From: Anaerolinea thermophila UNI-1
GTDB taxonomy: Bacteria > Chloroflexota > Anaerolineae > Anaerolineales > Anaerolineaceae
Reading direction: 5' to 3'
Length of the DNA stretch: 64,000 nt
Assembly (NCBI RefSeq): GCF_000199675.1
Contig: NC_014960.1
Location: forward strand, 2,542,001-2,606,000
This document shows positions 36,866-45,688 of the stretch, in pieces. Under the pieces are notes generated by a model. It searched no databases and was not told the origin of the DNA. It saw only the letters and a list, made by a program, of their open reading frames with translations. Within the stretch, counting starts at the first letter, position 1. Every line of letters begins with the position of its first letter. The translations under genes and the position numbers were made by a program.

Positions 36866-37854
36866 GCGATTCCACGCTGGCGATTGCGCTCTCCATGCTC
36901 TCGTTCATGCTTACCGTGATTTGGGGAAGCCCGCTTCTGCGCATCCTCCATCATTTCCGCATCGGCAAAATCATTCGGGTGGAAGGTCCAGCACACCACA
37001 TGACCAAGATGGGCACACCCACCATGGGCGGTGTGCTCTTCATCCTGCCGGTGGTGCTGCTGACGGTGTTGTTAAATGCCGCTTCCCTGTTGGGATTGAA
37101 CGTGTTGGGGCGCTCGGTGCTGCTGCCGGTGCTTGTGTTGCTTTCTTACGGTGTCCTCGGCGCAGTGGATGACTGGGAAGGCATCCGCGGTCCTCGCCGT
37201 GGGTTGGGCATGCGGGCGCGCACCAAATTCCTGCTTCAGGTGGTGCTGGCGTTCATTATCGCCTTTGCCTTGAAATACATTCTGGAAGTTCCCGAACTGT
37301 ACTGGCCCCCGCTGGATGAGCCTATCTCGCTGGGCTGGCTGTACATTCCCATTGCCATGTTCCTCATCGTAGGAGCATCCAATGCAGTCAACTTTACCGA
37401 CGGGTTAGACGGGCTGGCGGGACTGATTTCCGCCACCGCGTTCGCTGCATATGGGGCAATTGCCCTCTTCCAGGGGCAGGTCTTCCTGGCGCGCTTCTGC
37501 TTTACCGTGGTGGGAGCGCTCTTCGGCTTTCTGTGGTTCAATGTCCACCCTGCGCAACTGTACATGGGTGACACTGGCTCGTTGCCTTTAGGGGCAGTGC
37601 TTGCGGTGGTGGCTCTGATGACCGGACAGTGGCTGTTGCTCCCGCTCATCGCGATCATCCCTGTGAGCGAAGCGGTGAGTGTCATCATTCAAACCACCTA
37701 CTTCAAGATCACCAAAGGAAAGCGCTTTTTCAAAATGGCGCCCATTCATCATCATTTTGAACTGTTGGGCTGGAGCGAAACGCAGGTAGTGCAACGCTTC
37801 TGGCTGGTCAATCTGCTCTTTGCCCTGCTGGGCATTGCATTTGCACTGGTGTAA
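36862..37854 (+). CDS. mraY: Phospho-MurNAc-pentapeptide translocase MraY
   Basis: 330 aa, about ten membrane helices. Motifs: KMGTPTMGGVLF (about 50), DDWEGIRG (about 105), NAVNFTDGLDGLAGL (about 175) and the MAPIHHHFELLGWSETQVV loop (about 292-310). Transfers phospho-MurNAc-pentapeptide to undecaprenyl phosphate, making lipid I. Overlaps murF by 4 bp. Confidence 0.97.
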   Translation: MSDSTLAIALSMLSFMLTVIWGSPLLRILHHFRIGKIIRVEGPAHHMTKMGTPTMGGVLFILPVVLLTVLLNAASLLGLNVLGRSVLLPVLVLLSYGVLGAVDDWEGIRGPRRGLGMRARTKFLLQVVLAFIIAFALKYILEVPELYWPPLDEPISLGWLYIPIAMFLIVGASNAVNFTDGLDGLAGLISATAFAAYGAIALFQGQVFLARFCFTVVGALFGFLWFNVHPAQLYMGDTGSLPLGAVLAVVALMTGQWLLLPLIAIIPVSEAVSVIIQTTYFKITKGKRFFKMAPIHHHFELLGWSETQVVQRFWLVNLLFALLGIAFALV

Positions 37855-37857
37855 GAG

Positions 37858-39240
37858 ATGACAAAGAACTGGAAGGACTCCCGGGTACTCATTCTAGGCG
37901 CCGCCCGCCAGGGGCAGGCTCTGGCGCGTTTTCTGTGCCAGCGAGGTGCAGCGGTGACCCTCAATGACCAGAACCCTGCCGAGAAACTGACCTTGGCAAT
38001 GGAGGTTCTGGCTGAGTATCCGATTGAATGGGTCACGGGCGGGCACCCTCTGGAATTGCTCGAACGTCATGATCTGCTGTGTCTTTCCGGCGGTGTGCCT
38101 GAAACGTTGCCCATCGTGCAGGAAGCCCTGCGCAGAGGAATGCCCATCACCAACGACTCGCAAATTTTCATGGAAGAAGTCCCCTGCCGGGTGATCGGCA
38201 TCACCGGCTCGGCAGGCAAGACCACAACGACAACCCTGGTGGGGCGTATGGCATCCCGCGCAGTGGTTGCCCCCCAAAAAGCCTGGGTGGGCGGGAATAT
38301 CGGAGTTCCGCTTATCGACCGATTGGACGAGATACAACCTGCGGATGTGGTAGTGCTGGAACTTTCCAGTTTCCAACTGCAGTGGATAACCCGCTCTCCA
38401 CAGGTGGCGGCAGTGCTGAACATTACCCCCAATCATCTGGATCGTCATGGAACCATGGAAGCCTATACCGCCGCCAAGGCTCGTATTCTCGAGTTTCAAA
38501 GCGCCACCGATATTGCCGTGTTGGGACGCGAGGACGCTGGCGCATGGGGATTGCGCGAGAAAGTCCGTGGAGATTTGATTTCCTTCGGGCTGAACCACCC
38601 TGCCGAAGGGAAAGGCACGTTTTACGACAATGGCTGGTTGTGGTATCAGGGCGAAATGGTAGAAGAAGCCCTGTTTGAACGCGGCAAGATTGCTCTGCGG
38701 GGAACCCACAACCTGCTCAATGTGCTGGCAGCATGTGCCATTGGCATTGCCGCCGGGTTCCCGCCGGAAGCCCTGCTGGATGGCGTTCAGGGATTTGGCG
38801 GTGTTCCTCACCGCCTTGAACTGGTGAGAGAATGGCGCGGGGTGCGCTGGTACAACGACTCGATTGCCACCGCTCCAGAGCGCACCATCGCCGCCATCCG
38901 TTCCTTCGAGGAACCGCTGGTGCTGATGCTCGGCGGGCGTGACAAAAAACTGCCATGGGATTCGCTGGCAGACCTCATCCATGAGCGGGTGGATCATGTG
39001 GTAGTGTTTGGAGAAGCCGCCGAAAAGATCGCCCACGCCATTGGAGAGGTGCGTCCGGGCAAACGTCCGTTCACACTGACCCTGTGCAAAACTGTGCAGG
39101 AAGCCGTACAAGCCGCGGCAGCAGTTGCCGAAGAAGGGGATGTGGTCTTATTCTCTCCGGGCGGCACCAGTTACGACGAGTTTCGAGATTTTGAAGAAAG
39201 GGGCGAGCGGTTTCGAAAATGGGTACAGGAACTTTTGTGA
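37858..39240 (+). CDS. murD: UDP-MurNAc-L-Ala:D-Glu ligase MurD
   Basis: 460 aa. Rossmann-type N-domain (VLILGAARQGQALARFL), ATP-binding GITGSAGKTTTTTLVG (about 118-133), ITPNHLDRHGTMEAYTAAKA and YNDSIATAPERTIAAIRSF. Adds D-glutamate to UDP-MurNAc-L-Ala. Starts 3 bp after mraY. Confidence 0.96.
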   Translation: MTKNWKDSRVLILGAARQGQALARFLCQRGAAVTLNDQNPAEKLTLAMEVLAEYPIEWVTGGHPLELLERHDLLCLSGGVPETLPIVQEALRRGMPITNDSQIFMEEVPCRVIGITGSAGKTTTTTLVGRMASRAVVAPQKAWVGGNIGVPLIDRLDEIQPADVVVLELSSFQLQWITRSPQVAAVLNITPNHLDRHGTMEAYTAAKARILEFQSATDIAVLGREDAGAWGLREKVRGDLISFGLNHPAEGKGTFYDNGWLWYQGEMVEEALFERGKIALRGTHNLLNVLAACAIGIAAGFPPEALLDGVQGFGGVPHRLELVREWRGVRWYNDSIATAPERTIAAIRSFEEPLVLMLGGRDKKLPWDSLADLIHERVDHVVVFGEAAEKIAHAIGEVRPGKRPFTLTLCKTVQEAVQAAAAVAEEGDVVLFSPGGTSYDEFRDFEERGERFRKWVQELL

Positions 39241-40466
39241 ATCAACCTCTGCAACGCTCGATTTCAAGGCGGTTTCGTGCCGTCCGAACCGGCATTGATT
39301 TCGTCCTGGTTGGGGTAGTCATTGCCCTGGTGCTGTTCGGCTTGCTCATGGTGTACTCTGCCGGACCGCTCTTTGCCGCCCTGTTGAAACAGAACGCCGA
39401 TTTCTTCCTGATTCGTCAATCCATGTGGGCACTGCTGGGATTTGTCGGCGCCGGCGTGTTGATGTTTCTGGATTACCACTTTTACAAGCGCTTTACCCTG
39501 CTCATCATGGGCGGAACCATTGCCCTGCTACTGGCAGTGATTGTAATTGGAGACATGACCTTTGGCGCTACCCGCTCTCTGAATGAAGGCTCAATTCGCC
39601 CTTCAGAGTTCGCGAAACTGGCAACCATTTTGTACGTAGCCGTGTGGCTGAATGCCAAGAAAGACGTGCTCAACGATATTACCTTTGGACTCATTCCGCT
39701 GATATTGATCCTGGGGGTGGTGGGGGCGTTGATCATGCTTCAGCCGGATTTTTCGGCAGCCTTCACCATTGTGGTGCTGGGCGCCATGCTGTTCTTCCTG
39801 GCTGGAGGAGAATGGCGGCAAATTGCTCTGGTCCTGGTGATTACCCTGTTTTTGGGATGGGTTATCGTCAACCTTTATCCTACCGGTAAAGATCGCGTTT
39901 TAGGCTTTTGGAGCGGATTGCAGGAACCCATCAAAGCGGAATATCAGGTACGGCGTTCTCTGGAAGCCATCATCCGCGGTGGGGTATTTGGCGTAGGCAT
40001 TGGAAATTCCACCACCAAATTAACCGGTTTACCCGTTGCTCACAACGACTCCATCTTCGCAGTTATTGCCGAAGAAACCGGATTGGTGGGTGCCTTCCTG
40101 CTGATTGGGGCATATGTGGTATTCCTCTGGCGCGGGTTAGCCATTGCCAAAAACGCTCCGGATGAATTGGGAAGCCTGCTCGCCGGTGGAATCACCATCT
40201 GGATTGTGCTTGAAGCCATGTTAAACATCGGCGTTTCGGTCAATTTATTGCCTCAGGCAGGGAATGCTCTGCCCTTTATCAGTTATGGAGGTTCCAGTTT
40301 ATTATCTACCCTGGCAGGGGTGGGAATCCTGCTGAACATTGGGCGGTTGGGAAATCAACAAAAGCAAAAAGGAGAACAAACTCTTGGTGCGGTTGTTAAT
40401 CTGCGCTGGAGGGACGGGCGGCGGCGTGTATCCCGCCCTGTCCATCCTGCAAGCCCTGAAGAATGA
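39237..40466 (+). CDS. ftsW: SEDS-family septal glycosyltransferase FtsW
   Basis: 409 aa from GTG 39237, which overlaps the murD stop as GTGA and has AGGA a few bases upstream; an ATG at 39219 is an alternative. About ten membrane helices. SEDS marks: RPSEFAKLATILYVAVWL, LQPDFSAAFTIV, GVFGVGIGNSTTKLTGLPVAHNDSIFAVIAEETG and LPFISYGGSSLLSTLAGVGILLNI. Polymerises lipid II at the septum with FtsI. The last ~80 bp overlap the murG start. Confidence 0.94.
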   Translation: MNQPLQRSISRRFRAVRTGIDFVLVGVVIALVLFGLLMVYSAGPLFAALLKQNADFFLIRQSMWALLGFVGAGVLMFLDYHFYKRFTLLIMGGTIALLLAVIVIGDMTFGATRSLNEGSIRPSEFAKLATILYVAVWLNAKKDVLNDITFGLIPLILILGVVGALIMLQPDFSAAFTIVVLGAMLFFLAGGEWRQIALVLVITLFLGWVIVNLYPTGKDRVLGFWSGLQEPIKAEYQVRRSLEAIIRGGVFGVGIGNSTTKLTGLPVAHNDSIFAVIAEETGLVGAFLLIGAYVVFLWRGLAIAKNAPDELGSLLAGGITIWIVLEAMLNIGVSVNLLPQAGNALPFISYGGSSLLSTLAGVGILLNIGRLGNQQKQKGEQTLGAVVNLRWRDGRRRVSRPVHPASPEE

Positions 40467-41499
40467 AGCCAACCCGGTGCTTTGGGTCGGAGGGGAAGGC
40501 GGTATGGAGGCAGAACTGGTGAAGAAAGCCGGACTGCCTTATACGGCTATTCCCGCCGCAGGAGTGCACGGGGTAGGACTGCGTGCCTTACCGGGGAACA
40601 TACTCCGTCTGGCGCGCGGCGTTCTGGCTTCGCGCCGCATCCTCAAAGAGTTTCAGCCGGAAGTCCTGCTCTTCACCGGAGGGTACCTGGCGGTACCGAT
40701 GGCACTGGCAGGACGGCACATCCCCAGCCTGCTCTATGTGCCGGATATTGAACCGGGACTGGCGCTGAAAACCCTTTCCCGCTTCGCGTCCACCATCGCC
40801 CTGACCGCCGAACCATCACGCACTTTCTTCAAACACAGTAAAGCCCGCGTTGAGGTAACCGGTTATCCGGTACGCCAGGACCTGCTGGAATGGAACCGCG
40901 AGCGGGGAGCGGAAAAACTGGGATTAGACGCTCAACAGCCCATCCTGCTGGTCACCGGCGGGAGCAAAGGCGCCCGTTCCATCAACCGTGCTATTGTGAA
41001 GGGATTGCCTGAATTGCTCCAGGTGACGCAAATTTGCCACCTGACCGGAGCACTGGATTGGGAAGAAGTTCAAATGGCTCGTGAGGCGCTCTCTCCCGAT
41101 CTGCAAAAGCGCTACTTTGCCGCACCGTACTTGCACGAGATGGGCGCCGCCCTGGCTTGTGCGGACCTGGTCATCTCGCGCGCGGGGGCCTCCACCCTGG
41201 GAGAATATCCGCTGTTTGGATTACCCGCCATTCTGGTGCCCTACCCCTACGCTTGGCGTTATCAGAAGGTCAATGCCATGTACCTGGTCGAACAAGGCGC
41301 GGCGGTGATGATCGAGAATCAAAATCTTGCAGAGCAACTTGTGCCCACCGTTCTCAGGCTCATCGGCTCACCGGAAAAACTGGCAGCCATGCGCAAAGCC
41401 ATGCGCACACTTCACCGCCCACAGGCGGCGGAACGCATCGCCAGCCTGGTGCTGGCACTGGCACAGCCACAGCATGGAGACAATTCATGGTCAGTTTGA
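40384..41499 (+). CDS. murG: UDP-GlcNAc:lipid I GlcNAc transferase MurG
   Basis: About 371 aa. Starts are TTG 40384 (AGGAG 9 bp upstream) or GTG 40387; both overlap ftsW by about 80 bp. GT28 fold: the N-terminal loop reads CAGGTGGGVYPAL, where most MurG proteins have GGTGGH, so the conserved His is replaced by Gly. Later marks are VTGGSKGARSINRAI (about 182-196), SRAGASTLGEYPLFGLPAILVPYPYA (about 265-290) in the UDP-GlcNAc site. Converts lipid I to lipid II at the inner membrane face. Confidence 0.94.
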   Translation: MVRLLICAGGTGGGVYPALSILQALKNEANPVLWVGGEGGMEAELVKKAGLPYTAIPAAGVHGVGLRALPGNILRLARGVLASRRILKEFQPEVLLFTGGYLAVPMALAGRHIPSLLYVPDIEPGLALKTLSRFASTIALTAEPSRTFFKHSKARVEVTGYPVRQDLLEWNRERGAEKLGLDAQQPILLVTGGSKGARSINRAIVKGLPELLQVTQICHLTGALDWEEVQMAREALSPDLQKRYFAAPYLHEMGAALACADLVISRAGASTLGEYPLFGLPAILVPYPYAWRYQKVNAMYLVEQGAAVMIENQNLAEQLVPTVLRLIGSPEKLAAMRKAMRTLHRPQAAERIASLVLALAQPQHGDNSWSV

Positions 41500-42029
41500 A
41501 TGCTCTCTTCTGGCTCTTTGTGATTCTGTTTGCCATCATTGGCGCCATGCGCGGATGGGCAAAGGAACTGCTGGTAACCTTCAGCGCCATTCTGGCATTC
41601 TTTATCGTCACTGTGCTGGAAACGTATGTTCCTTTTGTCAAAGACACGCTGAGAAACAATCCCGACACCCTGTTCTGGTTGCGGATTATTGTACTGATTC
41701 TTGCCGTGTTCTTCGGATATCAGTCCCCGAATATTCAGAAGTTTGCCGCCGGGGGAAGGTTTGCCCGTGAAAAACTGCAGGATTACCTGCTGGGTTTTCT
41801 CTTGGGAGCAATCAACGCTTATTTGTTTGTGGGCACCATCTGGTGGTACATGGACCAGGCCGGGTATAAACCTCTTCTGCCTTATATCACTCCCCCCGAC
41901 CCCAACACCGAGGTCGGAAGAGCGGCTCTGGATTTACTGGAACAGATGCCACCCGTATGGTTAAAACCGCCAGGGCTCTTCTTTGCCGTGGCGCTGGCGT
42001 TTGCCTTTGTGCTGATTGTGTTCTTGTAA
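41487..42029 (+). CDS. CvpA-like membrane protein in the dcw operon
   Basis: 180 aa, four predicted membrane helices. The start at 41487 (GGAG upstream) overlaps murG by 13 bp. FAIIGAMRGWAKELLVTFSAILAFFIV resembles the opening of CvpA family proteins. The C-terminal part has a PPDPNTEVGRAALDLLEQMPP loop between helices. CvpA relatives affect envelope integrity in some bacteria, but a role here is only implied by the position between murG and murC. Confidence 0.75.
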   Translation: MVSLNALFWLFVILFAIIGAMRGWAKELLVTFSAILAFFIVTVLETYVPFVKDTLRNNPDTLFWLRIIVLILAVFFGYQSPNIQKFAAGGRFAREKLQDYLLGFLLGAINAYLFVGTIWWYMDQAGYKPLLPYITPPDPNTEVGRAALDLLEQMPPVWLKPPGLFFAVALAFAFVLIVFL

Positions 42030-42041
42030 AGGAATGAGTTG

Positions 42042-43427
42042 ATGGAGCGTATTCATCTCATTGGCATCGGAGGAAGCGGTTTGTCCGCCATTGCCCGCCT
42101 GCTGGTAGAACAAGGAGTACAGGTGAGCGGATCTGACCGCGCCGAGACTCCATTCACCCGGGAACTGCGGGATATGGGCATTCCAGTCTTCATTGGACAT
42201 GCTGCTGGGAACATTTCCGGTGCCACAATGGTAGTGCGCTCTTCTGCTATCCCCGAAGACAACCCTGAAGTGCAGGCAGCCAGGCAGGCGGGCATTCCGG
42301 TGCTCAAACGAGCCGAGTTTCTGGAAACTTTCCTGAAGAAATATCGGGTCATCGCCGTGGCAGGGACACATGGAAAAACCACCACGACTGGAATGATTGC
42401 CTGGATGTTGTCCAGCCTGGCACAGAATCCCTCATACATTATTGGCGGAGTCGTCCGGGATCTGCACACCAACGCCCATGCTGGAAAAAGCGACCTGTTT
42501 GTCATTGAAGCCGATGAATATGACCGCATGTTCCTGGGATTACACCCTCACATTGCCGTAATCACCTATCTGGAACACGATCATCCAGACTGCTTCCCCA
42601 CCATGGCGGATTACAGCGGGGCGTTCGAGGACTTCATACGGCAGATTCAAGCCGGAGGCATCTTGCTGGTGAACGGAGATCATCCCCCCACCCGGGCTCT
42701 GGGACAGGCTACCCCAAAGGGCGTCAAAGTGATGACCTACGGTGAAAGTGAGCACAACACCTACTTCCTGAAACACGCCAGTGTCAACCGCTGGGGCGGA
42801 TTCAGTGCCGATGTCTGGAAACAAATGCCCGATGGGGAAAATCGTCGCCTGCTTCACCTGGCATTGCAGGTTCCCGGAAAACACAACTTGCTCAATGCCC
42901 TGGCAGCGCTGGCAGTGGCAGATCAACTGGGGTTGATGCTCAGCCCTGCCGCAGAGGCTTTACACCTATTCCACGGCACAGGGAGACGTTTTGAGGTGCG
43001 CGGAGAGGCAAATGGAGTAACTCTGATTGATGACTATGCGCATCATCCAACCGAGATTCGCACTACCCTGGCAGCAGCACGCGCCAGATATCCTGAACGG
43101 CATATCTGGGCAGTGTGGCAACCGCACACTTACTCGCGCACACAAGCGTTGATGGAAGAATTTTGCCAGTCCTTTGAGGATGCCGATGCAGTGGTTGTAC
43201 TGGAAATCTACGCCGCCAGAGAGAAAAACCCGGGCTTTTCTGCCCGCGAAGTGGTCAACCGAATGAAGCATCCGGCGGCGGTCTTTCAACCCACGCTGGA
43301 AACAGCGCAGGAATACCTCTTGAATTGTCTTCAACCCGGTGATGTGGTGCTGGTGCTCTCTGCCGGAGACGCCGATGCACTGAACGCCAGGTTACTTGAT
43401 GTTCTGAGCCAAGGGAGGAAAGGATGA
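42042..43427 (+). CDS. murC: UDP-MurNAc:L-Ala ligase MurC
   Basis: 461 aa from ATG 42042 with AAAGGA 9 bp upstream. HLIGIGGSGLSAIARLL at the N-terminus, P-loop VAGTHGKTTTTGMIAW (about 106-121), EADEYDRMFLGLHPHIAVI, HHPTEIRTTLAAAR and WQPHTYSRTQALMEEF. Adds L-Ala to UDP-MurNAc, the first peptide step. Usual length. Confidence 0.97.
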   Translation: MERIHLIGIGGSGLSAIARLLVEQGVQVSGSDRAETPFTRELRDMGIPVFIGHAAGNISGATMVVRSSAIPEDNPEVQAARQAGIPVLKRAEFLETFLKKYRVIAVAGTHGKTTTTGMIAWMLSSLAQNPSYIIGGVVRDLHTNAHAGKSDLFVIEADEYDRMFLGLHPHIAVITYLEHDHPDCFPTMADYSGAFEDFIRQIQAGGILLVNGDHPPTRALGQATPKGVKVMTYGESEHNTYFLKHASVNRWGGFSADVWKQMPDGENRRLLHLALQVPGKHNLLNALAALAVADQLGLMLSPAAEALHLFHGTGRRFEVRGEANGVTLIDDYAHHPTEIRTTLAAARARYPERHIWAVWQPHTYSRTQALMEEFCQSFEDADAVVVLEIYAAREKNPGFSAREVVNRMKHPAAVFQPTLETAQEYLLNCLQPGDVVLVLSAGDADALNARLLDVLSQGRKG

Positions 43428-43624
43428 ATCCAAAAGACAACCTGAAACGTGTGTATGCCATGGAACTGCAAGCCCTGCCCGTGCAGTTGGTACCGCCCGA
43501 CCCCATTGGGATGGAACCACCCCGCCGGAGCAAGAAAGCCCTCACCGAAGAGCCACAACCCCCCGCTCCGGAGAATGACCCCAAGGTGGTCAACCGCCTG
43601 ATTGACCGCATCAAGAGGATTTAA
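43424..43624 (+). CDS. Small conserved-looking hypothetical protein between murC and murB
   Basis: 66 aa. ATG overlaps the murC stop (ATGA) and is preceded by GGGAGGAAAGG, and murB starts 4 bp after its stop, so it is a translated member of the operon. The sequence is soluble, Pro-rich and charged (VPPDPIGMEPPRRSKKALTEEPQPPAPEND) with a basic amphipathic C-terminus (VVNRLIDRIKRI) that could lie on the membrane. No known domain recognised. Confidence 0.8.
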   Translation: MNPKDNLKRVYAMELQALPVQLVPPDPIGMEPPRRSKKALTEEPQPPAPENDPKVVNRLIDRIKRI

Positions 43625-43628
43625 GCGC

Positions 43629-44558
43629 ATGACCTTTGCCCTGCCGATGAACCGTTTGAGAGAAGCCTTTGGCGATGCCCTGCAGGAAAATGTCCCGCTG
43701 GCGGCATATACCACCGCACGGGTGGGGGGGCCCGCCGATGCCTTCCTGCCGGTGCACGATCTGGCACAACTCGAACGGGCAGTGCGCCTGCTGTGGGATT
43801 TGAATGTGCCTTACCTGATTCTGGGAAGTGGCTCGAACCTGCTGGTGAGCGATGCCGGATACCGCGGAGTAGTGATCTTCAACCGCGCCAGAAACGTCAA
43901 AATTGATGTGCATCACCAGCCTCCCTCTGTATGGGCAGAATCGGGCGCCAACCTCTCGCATGTGGCTCGCCAGACCGCCCTGCGTGGGTTAAGCGGGCTG
44001 GAGTGGGCAGCCACCGTTCCCGGCACAGTGGGCGGGGCAGTATATGGGAACGCAGGCGCCTTTGGCGGGGATATGGCAGGAAATCTGGCGCTGGCAGAAA
44101 TCTTGCACCCTGAACTGGGTAAGGTACATTGGAGCGCCGAAGAGATGGGCTACGGATACCGAACCAGCATTCTGAAACGCGAGAAGAGCAAGGCTGTCAT
44201 CCTGGCAGCGCGGATGAACCTGACCCAAAGCACCGTGGAAGAAGTACAGGCACGCATTGAAACCTTCAGCGCCAAACGCCGAGCCACTCAACCCCCTGGT
44301 GCTACCATGGGAAGCATGTTCAAAAATCCGCCGGGAGATTACGCAGGGCGTCTGATTGAAGCCGCAGGGTTGAAAGGGAAACGCATTGGCAAGGCTGAAA
44401 TCAGTCCGGTACACGCAAACTTCTTCGTTAACCTGGGAGGAGCAACCGCCGCCGATATTCTGCAACTCATCCAGATAGCACAAAAAACGGTGCAGGACAA
44501 ATTTGGGGTTACGCTGGAACTGGAGATTGAGTGTATCGGTGAATGGGAGAATTTCTAG
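43629..44558 (+). CDS. murB: UDP-N-acetylenolpyruvoylglucosamine reductase MurB
   Basis: 309 aa from ATG 43629 (AGAGGA 9 bp upstream). FAD-binding marks YTTARVGGPADAF, GSGSNLLVSDAGYRG and GLEWAATVPGTVGGAVYGNAGAFGG; GYGYRTSIL; and the catalytic-serine segment GATMGSMFKNP. Makes UDP-MurNAc with NADPH. The pattern fits type II MurB. Confidence 0.96.
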   Translation: MTFALPMNRLREAFGDALQENVPLAAYTTARVGGPADAFLPVHDLAQLERAVRLLWDLNVPYLILGSGSNLLVSDAGYRGVVIFNRARNVKIDVHHQPPSVWAESGANLSHVARQTALRGLSGLEWAATVPGTVGGAVYGNAGAFGGDMAGNLALAEILHPELGKVHWSAEEMGYGYRTSILKREKSKAVILAARMNLTQSTVEEVQARIETFSAKRRATQPPGATMGSMFKNPPGDYAGRLIEAAGLKGKRIGKAEISPVHANFFVNLGGATAADILQLIQIAQKTVQDKFGVTLELEIECIGEWENF

Positions 44559-44578
44559 AGAGGAGCAGAACACAACAC

Positions 44579-45688
44579 ATGGAGCGTAAGTTGCGCGTGG
44601 GTGTCATTTTTGGGGGCAGGTCAGGAGAACATGAGGTCTCGCTGATGTCTTCACGTTCGGTTTTGAACGTGTTGAGCCCCGAAAAATACGAGGTCACCCA
44701 GATAGGGATTACTTTAGAGGGAATGTGGGTTACCGGGGAAAATGTCTGGAAAGCCCTGAAAAGCGGTCAGGTGAAAGGTTTGTCGCAAGCCGTCCTGCTC
44801 CCCTACCCTGGCGAAACCATCCTCTACGCCCTGCGCAATGGTACGCTGGAACCTGTAACTACTCTGGATGTGATTTTCCCTGTTCTACACGGCACGTTTG
44901 GTGAAGACGGCACGCTCCAGGGATTGCTGGAAATGGCAGATTGCGCCTATGTAGGGGCAGGAGTGCTAGGCTCAGCGGTAGGCATGGATAAAGGACTGTT
45001 CAAGGATGTGATGCGCGCTCATGGTTTGCCAGTAGCCGATTCGGTGCTGGTAACCCGGAAGCAACTGGAACAGAACCTCTCAGAGGTCATCGAACAGGTG
45101 GAACGCCTGGGGGAATACCCCTTCTTCACCAAACCCGCCAACCTGGGCTCATCAGTGGGCATTACCAAGTGCCATTCACGTTCGGAATTGTACGAGGGTT
45201 TGCTGGAAGCGGCACGCTACGACCGTCGTATTCTCATCGAACGCGGCGTACCCGATGCCCGTGAGATTGAGGTGAGCGTGCTGGGGAACGACGAGCCGAT
45301 TGCCTCGGTGCCGGGCGAGATTGTGCCAGGAGATGAATTCTACAGTTACGAAGCCAAATACCTGATGGAGACTTCCAAACTGCTCATCCCGGCACCCTTG
45401 AGCGAGGCTCTAAGTGAGAGAATTCGCCAACTGGCAATCCAGGCTTATCGCGCCATTGATTGTGCAGGAATGGCACGGGTGGACTTTCTGGTCAACCGCA
45501 ATACCGGTGAATGCTTCATCAACGAAATCAACACCATCCCGGGCTTCACTGCCATCAGCATGTACCCAAAACTGTGGGAAGCCAGTGGGATTTCTTACAC
45601 TGCACTGATTGACCGACTGATTGAACTGGCACTGGAGCGCAAAGCCGAACGGGATCGCACACAACGACATTACCGGAGGGGAGAATGA
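44579..45688 (+). CDS. ddl: D-alanine:D-alanine ligase
   Basis: 369 aa from ATG 44579. ATP-grasp enzyme: VGVIFGGRSGEHEVSLMSSRSV at the start, HGTFGEDGTLQGLLEMA, FFTKPANLGSSVGITK, MARVDFLVNRNTGECFINEINTIPGFT near the end. Supplies D-Ala-D-Ala to MurF. Overlaps ftsQ by 4 bp. Confidence 0.96.
   Translation: MERKLRVGVIFGGRSGEHEVSLMSSRSVLNVLSPEKYEVTQIGITLEGMWVTGENVWKALKSGQVKGLSQAVLLPYPGETILYALRNGTLEPVTTLDVIFPVLHGTFGEDGTLQGLLEMADCAYVGAGVLGSAVGMDKGLFKDVMRAHGLPVADSVLVTRKQLEQNLSEVIEQVERLGEYPFFTKPANLGSSVGITKCHSRSELYEGLLEAARYDRRILIERGVPDAREIEVSVLGNDEPIASVPGEIVPGDEFYSYEAKYLMETSKLLIPAPLSEALSERIRQLAIQAYRAIDCAGMARVDFLVNRNTGECFINEINTIPGFTAISMYPKLWEASGISYTALIDRLIELALERKAERDRTQRHYRRGE

Noticed and set aside
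37894..39111. 405-codon open frame opposite murD
   Set aside because: Antisense shadow of murD; composition looks like translated reverse complement and no motif is present.
41157..41486. N-terminal extension of the CvpA-like frame into murG
   Set aside because: The extension overlaps murG coding sequence; the ATG at 41487 has a ribosome-binding site and gives a natural membrane protein start.
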